Of a stretch of 64,000 nt of DNA, positions 43,227-57,131 are shown piece by piece. The notes beneath the pieces were generated by a model. It was not told the origin of the DNA and did no database searches. It saw only the letters and a list, made by a program, of their open reading frames with translations. The stretch is from the NCBI RefSeq assembly GCF_032854445.1, contig NC_088299.1, positions 16,859,608 through 16,923,607 on the forward strand, read 5' to 3'. The translations under genes were made by a program, and so were the position numbers. Origin of the DNA: Liolophura sinensis. Taxonomy: Eukaryota; Mollusca; Polyplacophora; Chitonida; Chitonidae. The stretch's first letter is position 1, and each line of letters opens with the position of its first letter.

Positions 43227-46200
43227 CTGCAAATATACAAGTAAGAACATGGTCAGGAATTTAAATTTAACACTATTGTAACAATTGTAGGAATACACAT
43301 ACTGTATATTACCAAAAATGTATTATTTTACCCAGAAGAATTCTTTCACTTATAAAAATGAAGACATACAGTAAGATACACGTATAAATACAGAGGTAAA
43401 GGCCAGTGGTATAGATTCGGGAAAAGTCACACAAAGGCAAAGAAATGTGTTTTGACCAGACACAGTACATATACAGAATACCCTAATTCCTCAACCTTTT
43501 CAGCCCCCTCTGTAACAATACTTTGACACATTCTGACAGAACTGTCGGGGTGCACAGTTTTATGAAGCTTCCATCTTTAATGACACAATCTAATAATTTT
43601 CAGCATCATCCTCATAACAACTGTATGCATAAATTCCAATGAAAAGTGATTTAGTGGTTGAAAAGGTTAAAGATTTACAGTATGTATGCGAGATGTATGA
43701 ATTTAAAAGCATTTCAGGGAACATTTGTAAATACTGTTAAAAGTTTAGAAGTTTTTCCACAAATGTACAAGGAGAGTGCTTAACTCAGTAAAAAGAAACA
43801 TTGATGGATTTCAGCAATGCTGAATTCAAATTCATGGTAAATAGTCTGTACATGTCTGCATTTTCTCTGCATTACAGTGCATTACTAGCTTTTTCCTGGC
43901 TTTTGATAATGTACATGTAACCATAAAAATAAACAGTGTTAAGCCATAATTAATCACTTATAAATATGGACACGTGTGAGTATGTAAATATACATGTGAG
44001 TAAAGGGGTACAGATATTCCAGCCACCCACCCACCCCCGGACATAATCCCCCCTGTACATCTCCCCCCTCCCCCCCAGAATTTTTCCCCTCTAGATATTT
44101 TCCCCTCCCTATATGTGAATATATCTGATAAAATCTTCTGTGGTCTGTCCTCCATTATCCATGGTCAGAGTGGATCTTAATCATTAAAACATTTAAAACA
44201 TTTACAAACTGGAAAGTTTTGTCAAATTTGCCTAAAATTTGCAAAAATAGGAATGTCCTACATTCGTAAGCAAACGCCCTGGTCAATGATCTGGTGTAGT
44301 ACTGATCATTGTATGTTGACACAGGCTAATCTGGCATGATCACAGGCAGTAGTGTTGTCACTGTGAACAGATTTAGCAGTGATTACTGACCCTTGGGGAG
44401 AGAACAAAGGGGTAGATGGGACACTGGGTGTGAGTGGATGCCAGCTGTGCCCTGAACCCAGTAACCCACGGTGCTAGATCCCACATGTGGGTGGAGGTAA
44501 GAGGACATGTCACATACTGTAACACACCCCAGGCCACATGGCTGTAATCAGCAGCCATACACCACAGATTAGTGACAACCATACACCACAGACTGACGTC
44601 AGCAAACCACAGCCACACAAACCTTCCATAGCATTTGAATCAAATTTTGTATCCAGGTCAGTCAACTGTCAATACAAGTACACAGCAGTACAATATCACA
44701 CTGAACTATAATCTGCCCTCAAATTTAAACATGATAGTGCCAGCTGTTGTTCATGCACGAGCTGTGCAAAGTCTGACATCTCAATGTGATTGTCATACAC
44801 ATATAAATACACGTTAAACACACGCACAAGGGGACATGCTGTGCAAATGTGCAATTAGGAATTTGTACAGGTATGTGGATAACAACTTGTGCTTTACACG
44901 TGTCTATTGTTTGACAGTGTACATGTACATGGAAACACTGCAAACCAATACATCAAATGCTGTTATCCAGATATACAAACTCATGTTCAAAAATATAATG
45001 TGGTTCTTAAGAAAAGCAGATGTTAAATCTCTCACACAAATGCACAGATCTCTACACAATATACTGATCACAGTCCAGCTGACGTGATAATCCAGTGTTA
45101 GATCTTGGCTTTGAGCGGACCAACATCCTATATGTACTGTAAGCTCTCATAAATTAATCTTTGATGTGCTAATCAAAGATCACATCTTTTGTGCGCTAGT
45201 ACATGAACACGCTTACAGAGTATACAAGCAATCTTTGTCCCAGGCTGCAGCGTTGCAGTTTCCAGGTACATACACAGGTACAGTATCAGTGGGACACTGA
45301 AGGACCAGCTAAAACCGACAGTTCAAATGAGAGCAGAACTGCATCATTTTCCTCTGTGACGTTGCAGTGTAATTCATATATATTTTATGAGTACACCGAT
45401 AATTGTGATGTAATAAAGGAAGAACAAATAAGTTCACAGGTTTGGACAGTCTTGATAAAGACAGGAAGGAGTTTTACAAGTTCACCATTATGAAAACTTT
45501 ATACAGCACTTCATAGATGGGCTGGTTGTACTACTAACAGTGTACCTGTGTAAACACTACTAGTGGAGCAGGTGTCATACATCTACATTACTTTGTACAT
45601 GATAGGAATTCACATCACACATGTACATGATAAAACAGATGACATGTGACAAACGTTCATGAAAAAATGTAACCAGAAAAAGGCAAAGCAGAGCTAAAAA
45701 TAGAGCAGTTTAACAGAGGTGCTACTTAGTGTTATATGTAATAAATCACCAGAAGTGAGAGCTTTTTACCCATTCATGAGCCTTCATACAGCTGAACGGA
45801 GAACAAATACACAATTATTGCTTTTTTTTTTTGTCACATATCCTCTGGCTACTGAGTGGTCAGCTGAGGCCTGAGAGAGTCATTCTTCAGTTTGATGGAG
45901 GACTTTAGCCAAAGCAAGCGCCAGATACATCATCAAATTACTTCAGACAGGTGCTTGTTCCTCATTACATGTATATGTATATATATGCATGTGGATGGAC
46001 ATGAAGATGTTTTCATATTTGCGCTCATTTGTAGTCATGGTAACAGCTTCATCATCGCCATGCAGGTTACCGTGTAAGTCTCTAGGTACTTGTACACTGG
46101 GACAAATTTGTCAAACCTCATTAAAAGCTTCTCCTTAAATTCAAGGTCAAAGCCTTATACAGGATGTACCAAATATCAATATTACATGTACTGTACATGT

Positions 46201-49065
46201 GTGTGCACAGGGAAATCATCACTGCAGGTTAAATGAACCTGAACACTACATGTATATTAATTTTGAGCATCAAGAGGATCACATCATGGCAAAATTATCT
46301 ACAACAGATGTACTCTACATATTCTACTAACAGCCCAACTTAGTTCCTGGTCTGCACCTCTGCATCAAACCTAGAATAAGCAGGTTGTAGGTAAAGTCAT
46401 CTTACAGTACCTACTGCAGCCTCCACTGTTGGTCATAGCGGACTACATGTATATACATGCACATGTACTTTGTCCCCCAGCACTTGCTACTGTCTGTGTT
46501 ATTTAAGCAGCCTCCCACCGGTCTTTCTGACAATTCAACCCTCCTGAGAACAGCTACAAGTCTGGGGAGACCTCTTCAAAGGGAAACAATTCATCAGGGG
46601 GACTAATCTGTATATTTATTCGCATAAATTCAGAAAAGGTTGATATACAAAGGGGATAAATGTTTGCTACTGTCATGCACTGTTTATTAATGTTTCGGCT
46701 TAGTATCGTACAGAGATAGATTTGAGATACACAGGAGTAGGAAAAGGAGAAATGTTGCAGAGAAAGTGAACATTCATGCAAATATTAAAATAATTCTGCA
46801 CATGCATGTAGATGTACATGATTCTAATGGTGTCCATCCATTTACAGGGAGCTGACCTGTTCAAGGCTAAACCTAGGAGTTAAACAAAAATTTCACACTT
46901 TCTTTAACTGCAGCACTCACCACAAGATAAAAGACAAACACTTAGGCTAGGGTTACACAGACGCACATTTGGTATTCAGTATTTTAATATCAGTAAATTC
47001 ATGTGCACAAATGCATGAGTTTTAGTTATAGTTAATTACCAAATCCAATATTACAACAGGACAGTGTAATAGATATCAAATAGTGAGTTAGTGCAGATTA
47101 ACTCTCATTAATCTCGCAGATGCAGTTTCTTTTTATTTTGTGAAATGGCGCTAGTGTGAAGCAGGACTTTATGCAACTTACAGCAAAAAAGATTGTAACA
47201 TATGTCTACAATGCAACAATCAAATCCGTTTCTGCTGGATTATTGTGCGGCCTAAATCGGGACGTCATCATGACCTGGGAAAGGAACCCTAGCATCAGTA
47301 ACATGTCATCAGGCAGCTCTCCAAAGGAATCATGTGTGTCAGTGAGTGCAACAGCTCATTGTTACTCATGTACATGTAATAGTATGACAATGAAACATGC
47401 ATACTGCCACATTTTCTGCTCCATCAATGTTCCTGTTTATGAAAGGTACCACATCTCCATCTCTCCCTTCGCCCTCATAAGGCTACATAAATGGTCAGTG
47501 GGATGTGGTGACCGAATGACCCTCAGGCCAGCAGACCATTGACAAATGACAGCATGAATGGAAACAGGCATCTTTAAACAAAGGCCAGCTGAGCTGGGTG
47601 AATGAGAGACTGGGTGCTCTGAAAGACCTGGGTCTCATTCACTACAGCACATGTCCAACAGGCCTGCGTTTCCCAGGCGCTGTGTCCATGTACTGCACAG
47701 CCTGGAGGAACGTGTACGCGCAGCAGAAGCCTTGTGCTGTTGCCCCCCAGTTACACATGCATACAAATACTGCTAGCAGCCTCCATCACATATTGACTCA
47801 GACAATCAGCCAAATGGATGGTTCTGTGCTGATCCAATATGGTTCACCATGGAAATGCATACACTTCACACAGGTAGAAGTTCTTGTTCAGGTACATGTA
47901 CATCACACATGAAACTGTACAACATATATGTGAGTGTTCACAACCACAGTGTAGAGAATCTAAACATGTGTATACATGCAGAGGTCATAGGATGGACAGT
48001 GCCAAGATTACCAAATACATGAACATGTATATAAACTCAATGTTTACATGTACATGTATATCCAGCCTTAGCTGTATGCATGCTTGTATAATTTGATGGC
48101 ACTGACTTCACTGGAATAGACAATACAACATACAGCAAGAACCCGTCCGCGTGGGTTAGCTAGTATTACAGTCAATGTTGTGCATAGACCCAACCACCAA
48201 CATGGAGGCATCTATATTGGACTATTACAGAGAGCCACCAATATCAAAAGCCTTGACATGTGTAACAGTATGACTGTATCTATGTACATGCAGCAAAATC
48301 TACAGAGAGATTTCAATATTTGACTGGTTTCAGAGTACCACAAGTAGCATACATTTGCCTCCTCCACATGCTGCAATAGGAGACCATCTTTTCACTCAGG
48401 ACTTGGGCATGATCACTCTCCGGACCAACCACTTAAGACATTTATTGGTAGTCTGTGAAATCAATAGGCTGGTTTGGGGCCGGTTGCTATTTGTGGCCTT
48501 GGGGGTCAATTCTCAGACCTGGTCGCCTTCCATTCTGAACTGCTCATTGATTCTGGGAGACTGTGGCACGGGCAAGAATGCTGGCACATGCTGAGATCAC
48601 ATCAGATACCCTTAAGTAGGCAAACATGTAAAAGTACACATACCAGCAGGCTATACATATTACACTGTGGAGCAGAACATCACAGTACAGCCTGTACACA
48701 CACCACCCAAACCTCTTTGACAGTGGTGAATTAAGAAGCTATTCAAAGTTAGAAGTGATGTCATAGCTGCTCTGAGCCAATAATCACCACACTTTTTAGT
48801 CACATGACTATAGTACTGCAGGTGAAAAAGACACCAAATTTAACCCAGGTTAGATAGGCCTTGAGTCAGATTTTAGCATGAATAATGTAAAATACAGCTT
48901 TTAGACAAGCAATTTCTTTCTGGAAAAGTGATCAGAATGTCCAACCTGCAAATATGATAGTTTCATTTTCCTGTAAGCTTTACAAATCTGCAAAAATCAG
49001 GATTTGTCCCGTTTACAATGTTACTCCATGTTCATCACCTCCTGGTCCTTGAAGGGAGCCTGGAT

Positions 49066-49459
49066 GCTCAAAGCTATGGTGAGTGAGTGAGTGCTTGGGG
49101 TTTAACGTCGTACTCAACAATTTTTCAGTCATATGATGACGAAGGAATCCTTAGGGTGCATGCACGTGTAATGTGCCTCCTTGTTGCAGGACGGATTTCC
49201 ACCGCTCTTTTATTTAGTGCTGCTTCACTAAGACGACTTACCGAAGGCAAGTAAGCCGCCCCGCCCGAGCAATTATACTGATGCGGGTCAACCAGTCGTT
49301 GCACTATCCCCTTCATGCTGAACGCCAAGCGAGGAAGTTACAACTTCCTCTTTTAAAGTCTTAGGTGTGACTCGATCAAGGATTGATCCTGGATCTACTG
49401 GTCCCGAAGCGGACGCTCTACCAACAGTGCTATCCAGGCCGGTGCGCTCAAAGCTATGG
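49066..49459 (-). mobile_element. Second SINE family, full copy with 14-bp target duplication
   Basis: The element is 49080-49445 (366 bp), flanked by gctcaaagctatgg at 49066-49079 and 49446-49459. On the minus strand it starts with a tRNA-like head (GGCCTGGATAGCACTGTTGG + TAGAGCGTCCGCTTC), and its far end carries the gtttaacgtcgtactcaaca + atttttcagtcatatgac block and a (gtga)n tail. Confidence 0.95.
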
Positions 49460-51356
49460 ATATGTGAGAGTACGTGTATGTAGATGTATCTGTGATCTTA
49501 TACTGTGCGCTAAAACACTGCTTCCTCCCACACATGTGATGTACACATGTACAATTTGCATACCTACATGCGCATATGATCAATGTGCTGTACCTAGGAT
49601 GAGTACTAGACACATGTACATGTATGTTCTGTATCTAAATACGCAGTATGTCTGATCTGCTACTGCCTAGGTTACAGATGGCCCTTGGATGCAGCACAAT
49701 GCGCCACTTCAAAACCACTGAATCATTGAAGACCATTTTTATGTGAAAATATGGAAATTTATGATCTGTCAAGGCTTATTAGTGTGATAATGACATTGTA
49801 ATCATCCTAGGTGGAGTGACTTTATCACATCACTTATCACTAACTCACACAGATCAATTATGGGCTGTGCAAATGTAAGCAAATGGTGCTCAACATAATT
49901 ATACATAAGATGTGGGTTTCATGTTTTGTGTACATGCTCTATAACTGTGCATGTATGTTCTGACAGTGTGACGACCTTCTACACATGTAAGTAAACAAAT
50001 TCATATACATACAGCATACCTTGTGTTCCATAGATTGACATAATACAGACGAGTCCTATATACTCAATATGACACAATGTTTTGGTGCTTCTCCTGACGA
50101 TGACAAGATTTAAATGCTGAAATATCAAGCCATATGGAGTCTTTTGTTTTTCAGAGTTACACTATGTCTGAAGGACAAGTAAAAATGTATGTCAAAAGTT
50201 ACTTAGGGTATACTTAAAAGTATACGTAAACAAACAAACTTTCTCAAATTTCTACATGATAGTATACACAAATATCAGACGTGCTTACCCATAGCGAATA
50301 TTATGTGTACAAACACTCAGGTTTATGTGTACAAATCAAATTTTATTTGATAAAATAAACATTATTTGACAATAATGTGGCAGATATATTTTAACCCTTC
50401 TTCAAAATCACTTCAAATAAAAACACCAATGTAAATAGTTTTAATTACAGTAACCTTTCACTTGTGTCACTAAAACAGAGATGCTAGGAATTTCCCAAAA
50501 AGGGGTTAAGGTGCCCCCAAATTCTGCATGTTAAACTTCAAGATAATGACGTTAATAAGGATTTGGCATGTTTAGCTGGTGTTTAAGCTTTGATGTGTTC
50601 AGTATATTTACTGTGATCAGGCTTTTTTTTGACGGTTTGCTCATCGCACTGTAAAAAAAATTGCAGATTTGAACAAATGTCACATTCATGGATACCCTAA
50701 AAGAGTTCGTGATAGGTGCAATCTTGAACTCATTGAGTTTGACAGCCAATCTAGACCGGGGGACATGTACTGATCATGTGATGATGTGGATTTTCCTGTC
50801 GAAACGCTCACCTGTAATTCTGAGAATTAAGGCGTGCATGTTCAAGAATTTCTCCCTGTAAGTGTATTCACGCTTTTATATCTGCTGTCTTCATGCACAT
50901 CACTGCCAGGTATTTAGTCGCCAGCCATTTTGCCTGGCAAAGTGTGCTAAACGACAAGGGTTGACATAAAAAGACAGAATAAACTGGTCACCATTCGGAA
51001 ACCCATTGTGCGCTACATTCAAGCTATATTAATTCGCAAGTTGGGTGTTTCCTACCAAATCCTCACTGTAATGTGAATGCTAAAATAGTGGATCTGATAC
51101 TAAAAAACCGACTTGTATAAAATTGAAAAACAAAATCGGACTTGGGTTTTGTTGTCTTTCGTGTATGCCGTCTACGCGTATTACAAGTAGGCAAGTCTGA
51201 AATATATACATAATCCAGGCTTAACACAAATTATACTATACAAATATGTACACATAACCTGTGCAAATGAGAAGGGCAGATTATGTGGGTTATCAGAGCT
51301 CCTGCTCTTGTACAACTTATCTGTCATATTAACAACTGACAGCTATAGCTTACATT

Positions 51357-51376
51357 CCCCCCCCCCCCCCCCCCCA
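51357..51376. repeat. Poly-C run
   Basis: About 20 consecutive C; similar homopolymers at 9175, 25256 (G) and 36964 (G). Confidence 0.95.
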
Positions 51377-52529
51377 CCAACTCCCAACCCCCCCAGCCCT
51401 GTGACAGGACCCTGACCTCTCCCAGGATAACTGTCCCCCAAAGATAACAGTCACTAGTATAGCACAAGACAGGGAGCTGTAAGTTTCCCAGGCTGTACTT
51501 TTTGCCTCTGTGTTCAGTATGACTCACAGTGTGAGGAGAGTTGCATGTGTGTATGTCTGCAAAACAGAGTAACAAAACCAGAACATTGGCAGCCTGGTCT
51601 GTTGTGTCTCAAGTACATGTATGTAAAAAGAAGGCCTTGCTGAAAACATCCTCCAGATTCAGGCCAATGTGCAAGTTTTGGTTCCGTACACTTGTGCATA
51701 TACATGTATACATGTAAATGTATGTATATAATGTAAATATGTGAACAGTAAATGTTACAGGACATTTCCATGTACATGTAACTTACATGTGCCTGTATAG
51801 ATACAATGAATTGAAACATTTACATGTGAAGAGGACAGCCCACATCAAATAAAACTATGTGCTCTTCCAGAGGCCTTCTACTACTCCACAGGTACAGTAT
51901 GTAAATACATGAACAGGTTATATGAGCATTATCAAAATATGAAGAAGTCAAAAATACAACTTTAGTACCAGGTTTGTTTATTCCCCATGTACTGTACGTA
52001 GCTGGTTAGAAAACAGATTGAGATATCAAAACTGAAAGCAGGAAAGTGACAGATACTGCTCATTCTTGTATAGGATAGCCCAATGTTGGCAGGCAGACAG
52101 CAGATAAGCTGCTCATGCACTCGATTCAACAGTAGAACATAATCAATCTGGACTCTGAGAACATGCATGTGCACGATTTAATCTAATCAACTTGACTGTG
52201 GTCAACTTGTAAGACATGTAAGTAAGACATAGGTCATATCACCTGATAATGATATGACCTCTCATGAACCCAAGGTTTGACCACTGATGGCCTTGCATCA
52301 AATCACTCTACTGCTCAGCCTCAAGTACACAATTCTGCTTGTCTCTAACTTACACAAGCTACCTGTACACGCACAGGTACATGTGCATACATGACTACTC
52401 AACAAAACACCCCCCGGTTCTACCCTAGTAAACACTGTGAAGCAACATTAGAGAAATTTACATAGATCTGCACAAACAGTAAACGACCTAAACATTTTGC
52501 CCATGGCTAAGCTGCATATTTTTATTGAT

Positions 52530-52733
52530 TCTGACAATTACACCGTACTCAAGGAAATTTCGACGGCAGCCAATGGTATGTATAGCATGTATGGAAACAA
52601 GGCAGAGCCCGGGGAAACCCACGACCATCCACAGGTTGCTTTAAGATATACCCACGTACGGACGGAGAGGGAGAGGCTCCTGGGTTTTTACTCTGCTCTA
52701 GGGCTCTAACCAACTGAGCCATGAAGGCCCCAC
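52530..52733 (-). mobile_element. SINE, degenerate copy
   Basis: Head (TTCATGGCTCAGTTGGTTAG on minus) and body are present, with small deletions. Confidence 0.85.
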
Positions 52734-55613
52734 AAAAGGTGTTTTGGGGTTGGTTTAGAGAGAAGTATCATATATTGGAAAAATGTTTCGGCATCAAATA
52801 AAAACATTTTATATTTATTTCCCCCATAAGAAATGCAATTTTTGGAATGGAATTTTTGTTCGTTTACCGCATCTACATGTACATGCATGGTGAAGACTGT
52901 AATTTTTCTGATGGTGTGTAGACGTCAAACCCGTAACACTGTCAAGGTGACCTCTCGTGCTGCTATGTATGTACATCCATGTAAGCTTACAGGACAGAGG
53001 CTCAGGGACTTCAGGGACTTCCTACCAGCCCACGGTATCATCATTACTGACAGGAAGCCACAGAGAGATGTATCCGCCGTGATTTGCCATACACTCTGGA
53101 TGAGGCTGCTGATTAGACGTGACAGGCTGTTGTCCCAGGGTTAGTGTGATACATGTGGGCATTGTGCTATACCTGATTGTGGGAGCACACAGCGCTCTCA
53201 ATACGTCTGGTTGTATTACCTGTCTCTGGATCTGCAACAGTAGCACTTCTCTAAAACTGGGGTGGTTTAAACTAAACAAATTCATTACCTGTACATATAC
53301 TTGTATCAGATCAGAGACAATTATCAAAAAAAGATGCATGTATGTATACAGAGGAAACAGCGCATAATACACATAAGATGAATTGCCAATAAATCTAATT
53401 TACTACCAAATAAAAAAAATACGTGAATACATAAAAAAAAATCTGCACTTGTTCCTACATGTGTGCAAATCAAGAATACATAGATTTACAATGGATGCCA
53501 AGGAAGTCTTCAAACAGACACACTACAAATGACCAAATAAGAGGTGTACACATCCACGTAAGGGTAGCAGCTGTTGTTGTTGAAGACTGATGTAATTATG
53601 CTCATGTAAACATCGATCATTTGGAGGGGATGCTGTGTTATGGTGGATTAGTGACTGTTTAATCAGAGTTCTGACCCTGCACAGTAGCCCCTCAGATAAA
53701 CCTCTTAATGGCACATCCATCACAGCCCTGGCCCATGACTACAGTCTCCAGCCCCACAATCCCAGCCCGCCTGTCCCTAGTCTCTCCTCTTACACAACAC
53801 TGCTGTACCATGACAGGCCAGTGAAGCCACAGTCCTCAATCAGGAGAACAGCAACTCTGCAGATATCACCAGTCAGTCTGCATGTATGTGAGAATTTGAC
53901 AGACATCTGGCTTACAAGGAAATGAAATGTACAAACAGTATCAGTAAACAAATACACATACCCAGACAGCCAGCTGTCACATCCATTACACCATGTTAAC
54001 AACATTTAAACTATTATACCAAATCACATGTTTCAAAAAATATACTTCATATTATATCAGTGCACTAACGAGAGGAAATGCCTTAAAAACAGATGTAACA
54101 TCCATGTGCCCATGTGTACACAGGATGTGAAAGGAAGACACAAAAATATACTGACATTTGTCTACATGTATGTCCATATTAACACTAGACACATCCATTT
54201 GAGATGTCATACCGAAATACACAAATATAAAATGATGATGAACCATGGTTTTAAATAAATCTGTACAATAATAGTACCTAATTTCATTTGCCAATTCGGT
54301 AAACATTCGTTTGAATGAACTAGAGTGTATTTACATGCATTTACTTATGTACCCACAGGTAATGTACATGTATGCATGACCTTCAGGGAGTTCTGTAGCT
54401 CCCTGAGCCAGCACTACTTAGCCCATGTATTGTAAGTCAGGCCTGATCACCCCACATGACACAGACACACACACACATATACACACGTTCATGACCAAGC
54501 ATCTGTGGAATACATGTACAGAACATGTACTTGCATATATGTAGCTTTAGTCTAGGAATAAAGCCACATGATGCACATATAAGCTATAGATATAGCATGT
54601 ACATATCAGCAGCCTACATGCAGAAAAGTTTCACATTCAAAAGGCAACATTTCCCCTGTACACATTTACAAATACTTTGCACCTGTACCAGTATATTAAA
54701 TGTTTTAAATGGAGGTACATGTTAAGCCCAGGCAGGTTAGTCTGACAGAACATAGAAGGCCCTCAAAACAGCAGCTACAAAAAACAGGAAGAACTCTGTT
54801 GACACACCAAACATTTGGTCGAGCTTCGTGTATATGTGTTTTTCTGAGCCTGGTAAATTATCATGAACATCACTTAGCATCAGCTTACAGCCTGTGAATC
54901 CCCCTAACACACATGTGCATGTATGCATATAGCCATCATCATGACATGTACTGTACATGGAGATGGGAAAACTTCTTTTCTCTCCCAACAGTAAGTCCAA
55001 CACCTACACCTACCCATCAAGGAATAAGACATAAAAATGTGTAGACAAGGCTACTTTCAGAGAGACAGAAGCAGAAAAGTGTTAATTAATCTGAAAATTA
55101 TTACAATTCAGGAATATGAACTAATAAATGTACACCACCCAAGTACATTTTCTCTCCTGGATGTCATGGATCCGGCTTCATTACTTGTTTCCAATCCTAA
55201 CATTGTGGCTAACAGTTACGTGTATTATGCAAAAGATGGAATAATGCTCTAAACTTCAACACTGTCAATCCTACAGAAACTTAGACCAGACTCTAGGCAG
55301 GGGCAGGAGAAAAACAGTCCAGTTTTAAGTCCAGATGCCAGTACATGTAGATACCCTCACAACAGGCATCAGTCCTACACAAAAAAAAGACAACAGTAAC
55401 ATTTTTTATACCAGTTAGGGGTGTTTATTTTTGGACATGGTCAGACCTATGTTTAGTTTGGCTGTCTGAGTCAGAGGGGTCAGTAAATCAATTAAGGTCC
55501 ATTAGTATCCATAGGCCTGGGGCCAACAGCCAGGGAGCTGCTGTTAGGGGCTGCAGTGGGTGGAACCTGGCTACAGGGGCAGCATCACATCACATGCCCC
55601 CTCCCAGAGGCTA

Positions 55614-55776
55614 ATGTCTACACACAGTCCCTTTTACACATAGGTGTGATGGGGCCCCAATGATAAAGTACACGTACTTGTATGCACCTGTAGTTGATGT
55701 CTACACACAGTCCCTTCTACACGTAGGTGTGATGGGACCCCAATGATAAAGTACACGTACTTGTATGCACATGTAG
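55614..55776. repeat. 83-bp direct duplication
   Basis: Two near-identical units (atgtctacacacagtccctt ... gtacacgtacttgtatgcac). Confidence 0.92.
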
Positions 55777-55957
55777 CACATTCTACTCACTTCACCAGAC
55801 TTCAAACAAAGGACAGAAAAGCTGTGCACTTAACACTGATCCATGTGTGGATACAAGTATATGTCAACTACATTCAACCTTAGGAGAAAATTAGTTTTCT
55901 CAAGCTTACCTAAATGTACATGTAACTGTAGAGCAGATACAGAATTGTGTTCCTGCA

Positions 55958-56180
55958 TCTAACCTTCTTTACACCTGGCTAACATGTACATGTATGAATC
56001 TAACCTTCTTAATACGTGGCTAACATGTACATGTATGTGTATGCATCTAACCTTCTTAACCCATGGCTAACATGTACATGTATGTGTATGCATCTAACCT
56101 TCTTAACCCATGGCTAACATGTACATGTATGTGTATGCATCTAACCTTCTTAACCCATGGCTAACATGTACATGCACATG
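55958..56180. repeat. About 47-bp minisatellite, five copies
   Basis: Units of atctaaccttcttaacccat + ggctaacatgtacatgtatg, each with the acatgtacatgt palindrome. Confidence 0.95.
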
Positions 56181-56520
56181 TGTGTTACGTGCAAAGCATA
56201 AACCTGCAGATTTATTGTTAGAAACATTAACCTGTAACAGGTCTGGTCAAGATGCAATGGCTATCTCTGCAAGCAGTGCCAGTGTTTATACAGCTGGTCA
56301 TTCTCTGGCCAAGTGCTCAGCCCTCTCCTTAGACTGCTCCTCACCTACTGATCGCCTCGCACCATGGTAAGACACTGACCCCAGGGTAGGTCAAACAGGA
56401 ACAGGCCACTAACACCTAGAGCTCCACACCTCATCAGCCAGTAACCCAGGTGTTGTCCTCTGTCCAGTCTACACAGGCTGGATGGCAGTAGGTACAGGCT
56501 TCACATGAACACACGATGTA

Positions 56521-56582
56521 CGTGAGCAAGTGTTTGGGGTTTAACATCGTACTTGACAACTTTTCAGTCATATGACAACGAG
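56521..56582 (-). mobile_element. Fragment of the second SINE family
   Basis: gtttggggtttaacatcgta + cttgacaacttttcagtcat matches the tail-side block of the copy at 49080. Confidence 0.85.
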
Positions 56583-56900
56583 CACATGATGTACACGTAT
56601 GAACACATGATGTACATGTATGGCGATGTACATGTATGGGCAAGTGATGTACATGTATGAGCACATGATGTACATGTATGGGCAAGTGATGTACACGTAT
56701 GAACACATGATGTACATGTATGGCGATGTACATGTATGAGCACATGATGTACATTTATGGGCAAATGATGTATATGTATGGGCACATGGTGTACATGTAT
56801 AAACACATTTATGGGCACCTGATGTACCTGTATGGGCACATGATGTGCCTGAATAAGCACATGTATGGGCACATGATGTACATGTATGGGAAAATGAGGG
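56583..56900. repeat. About 21-24-bp minisatellite
   Basis: Units such as gggcacatgatgtacatgtat, about 14 copies, starting directly at the truncated edge of a SINE fragment. Confidence 0.92.
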
Positions 56901-57030
56901 ACAAGCACATTTACGAAGAATGACACGATACATGAGCGATAAATGTGTACGATATGGATATCAGTGAGGATCCTCACTGACTTATGAAGCTGCCTGCTCA
57001 AATCAAGGCCAGTGGATTACACATACTCCA

Positions 57031-57131
57031 GGCACATTGGTTTCCTCCATCTGCATGTAAAACCCTGACTCTCATTGTATGAGTGAAGAATTCAAATTCG
57101 ATGTTAAACACCAATCAACTAAATAAATAAA
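57031..57131 (+). mobile_element. SINE 3' part, variant
   Basis: Ends gatgttaaacaccaatcaac + taaataaataaa, a variant of the common SINE tail. Confidence 0.65.

Noticed and set aside
56434-57001. Minus frames rich in HVHH and TCTS
   Set aside because: Translations of the gtacatgtat minisatellite.
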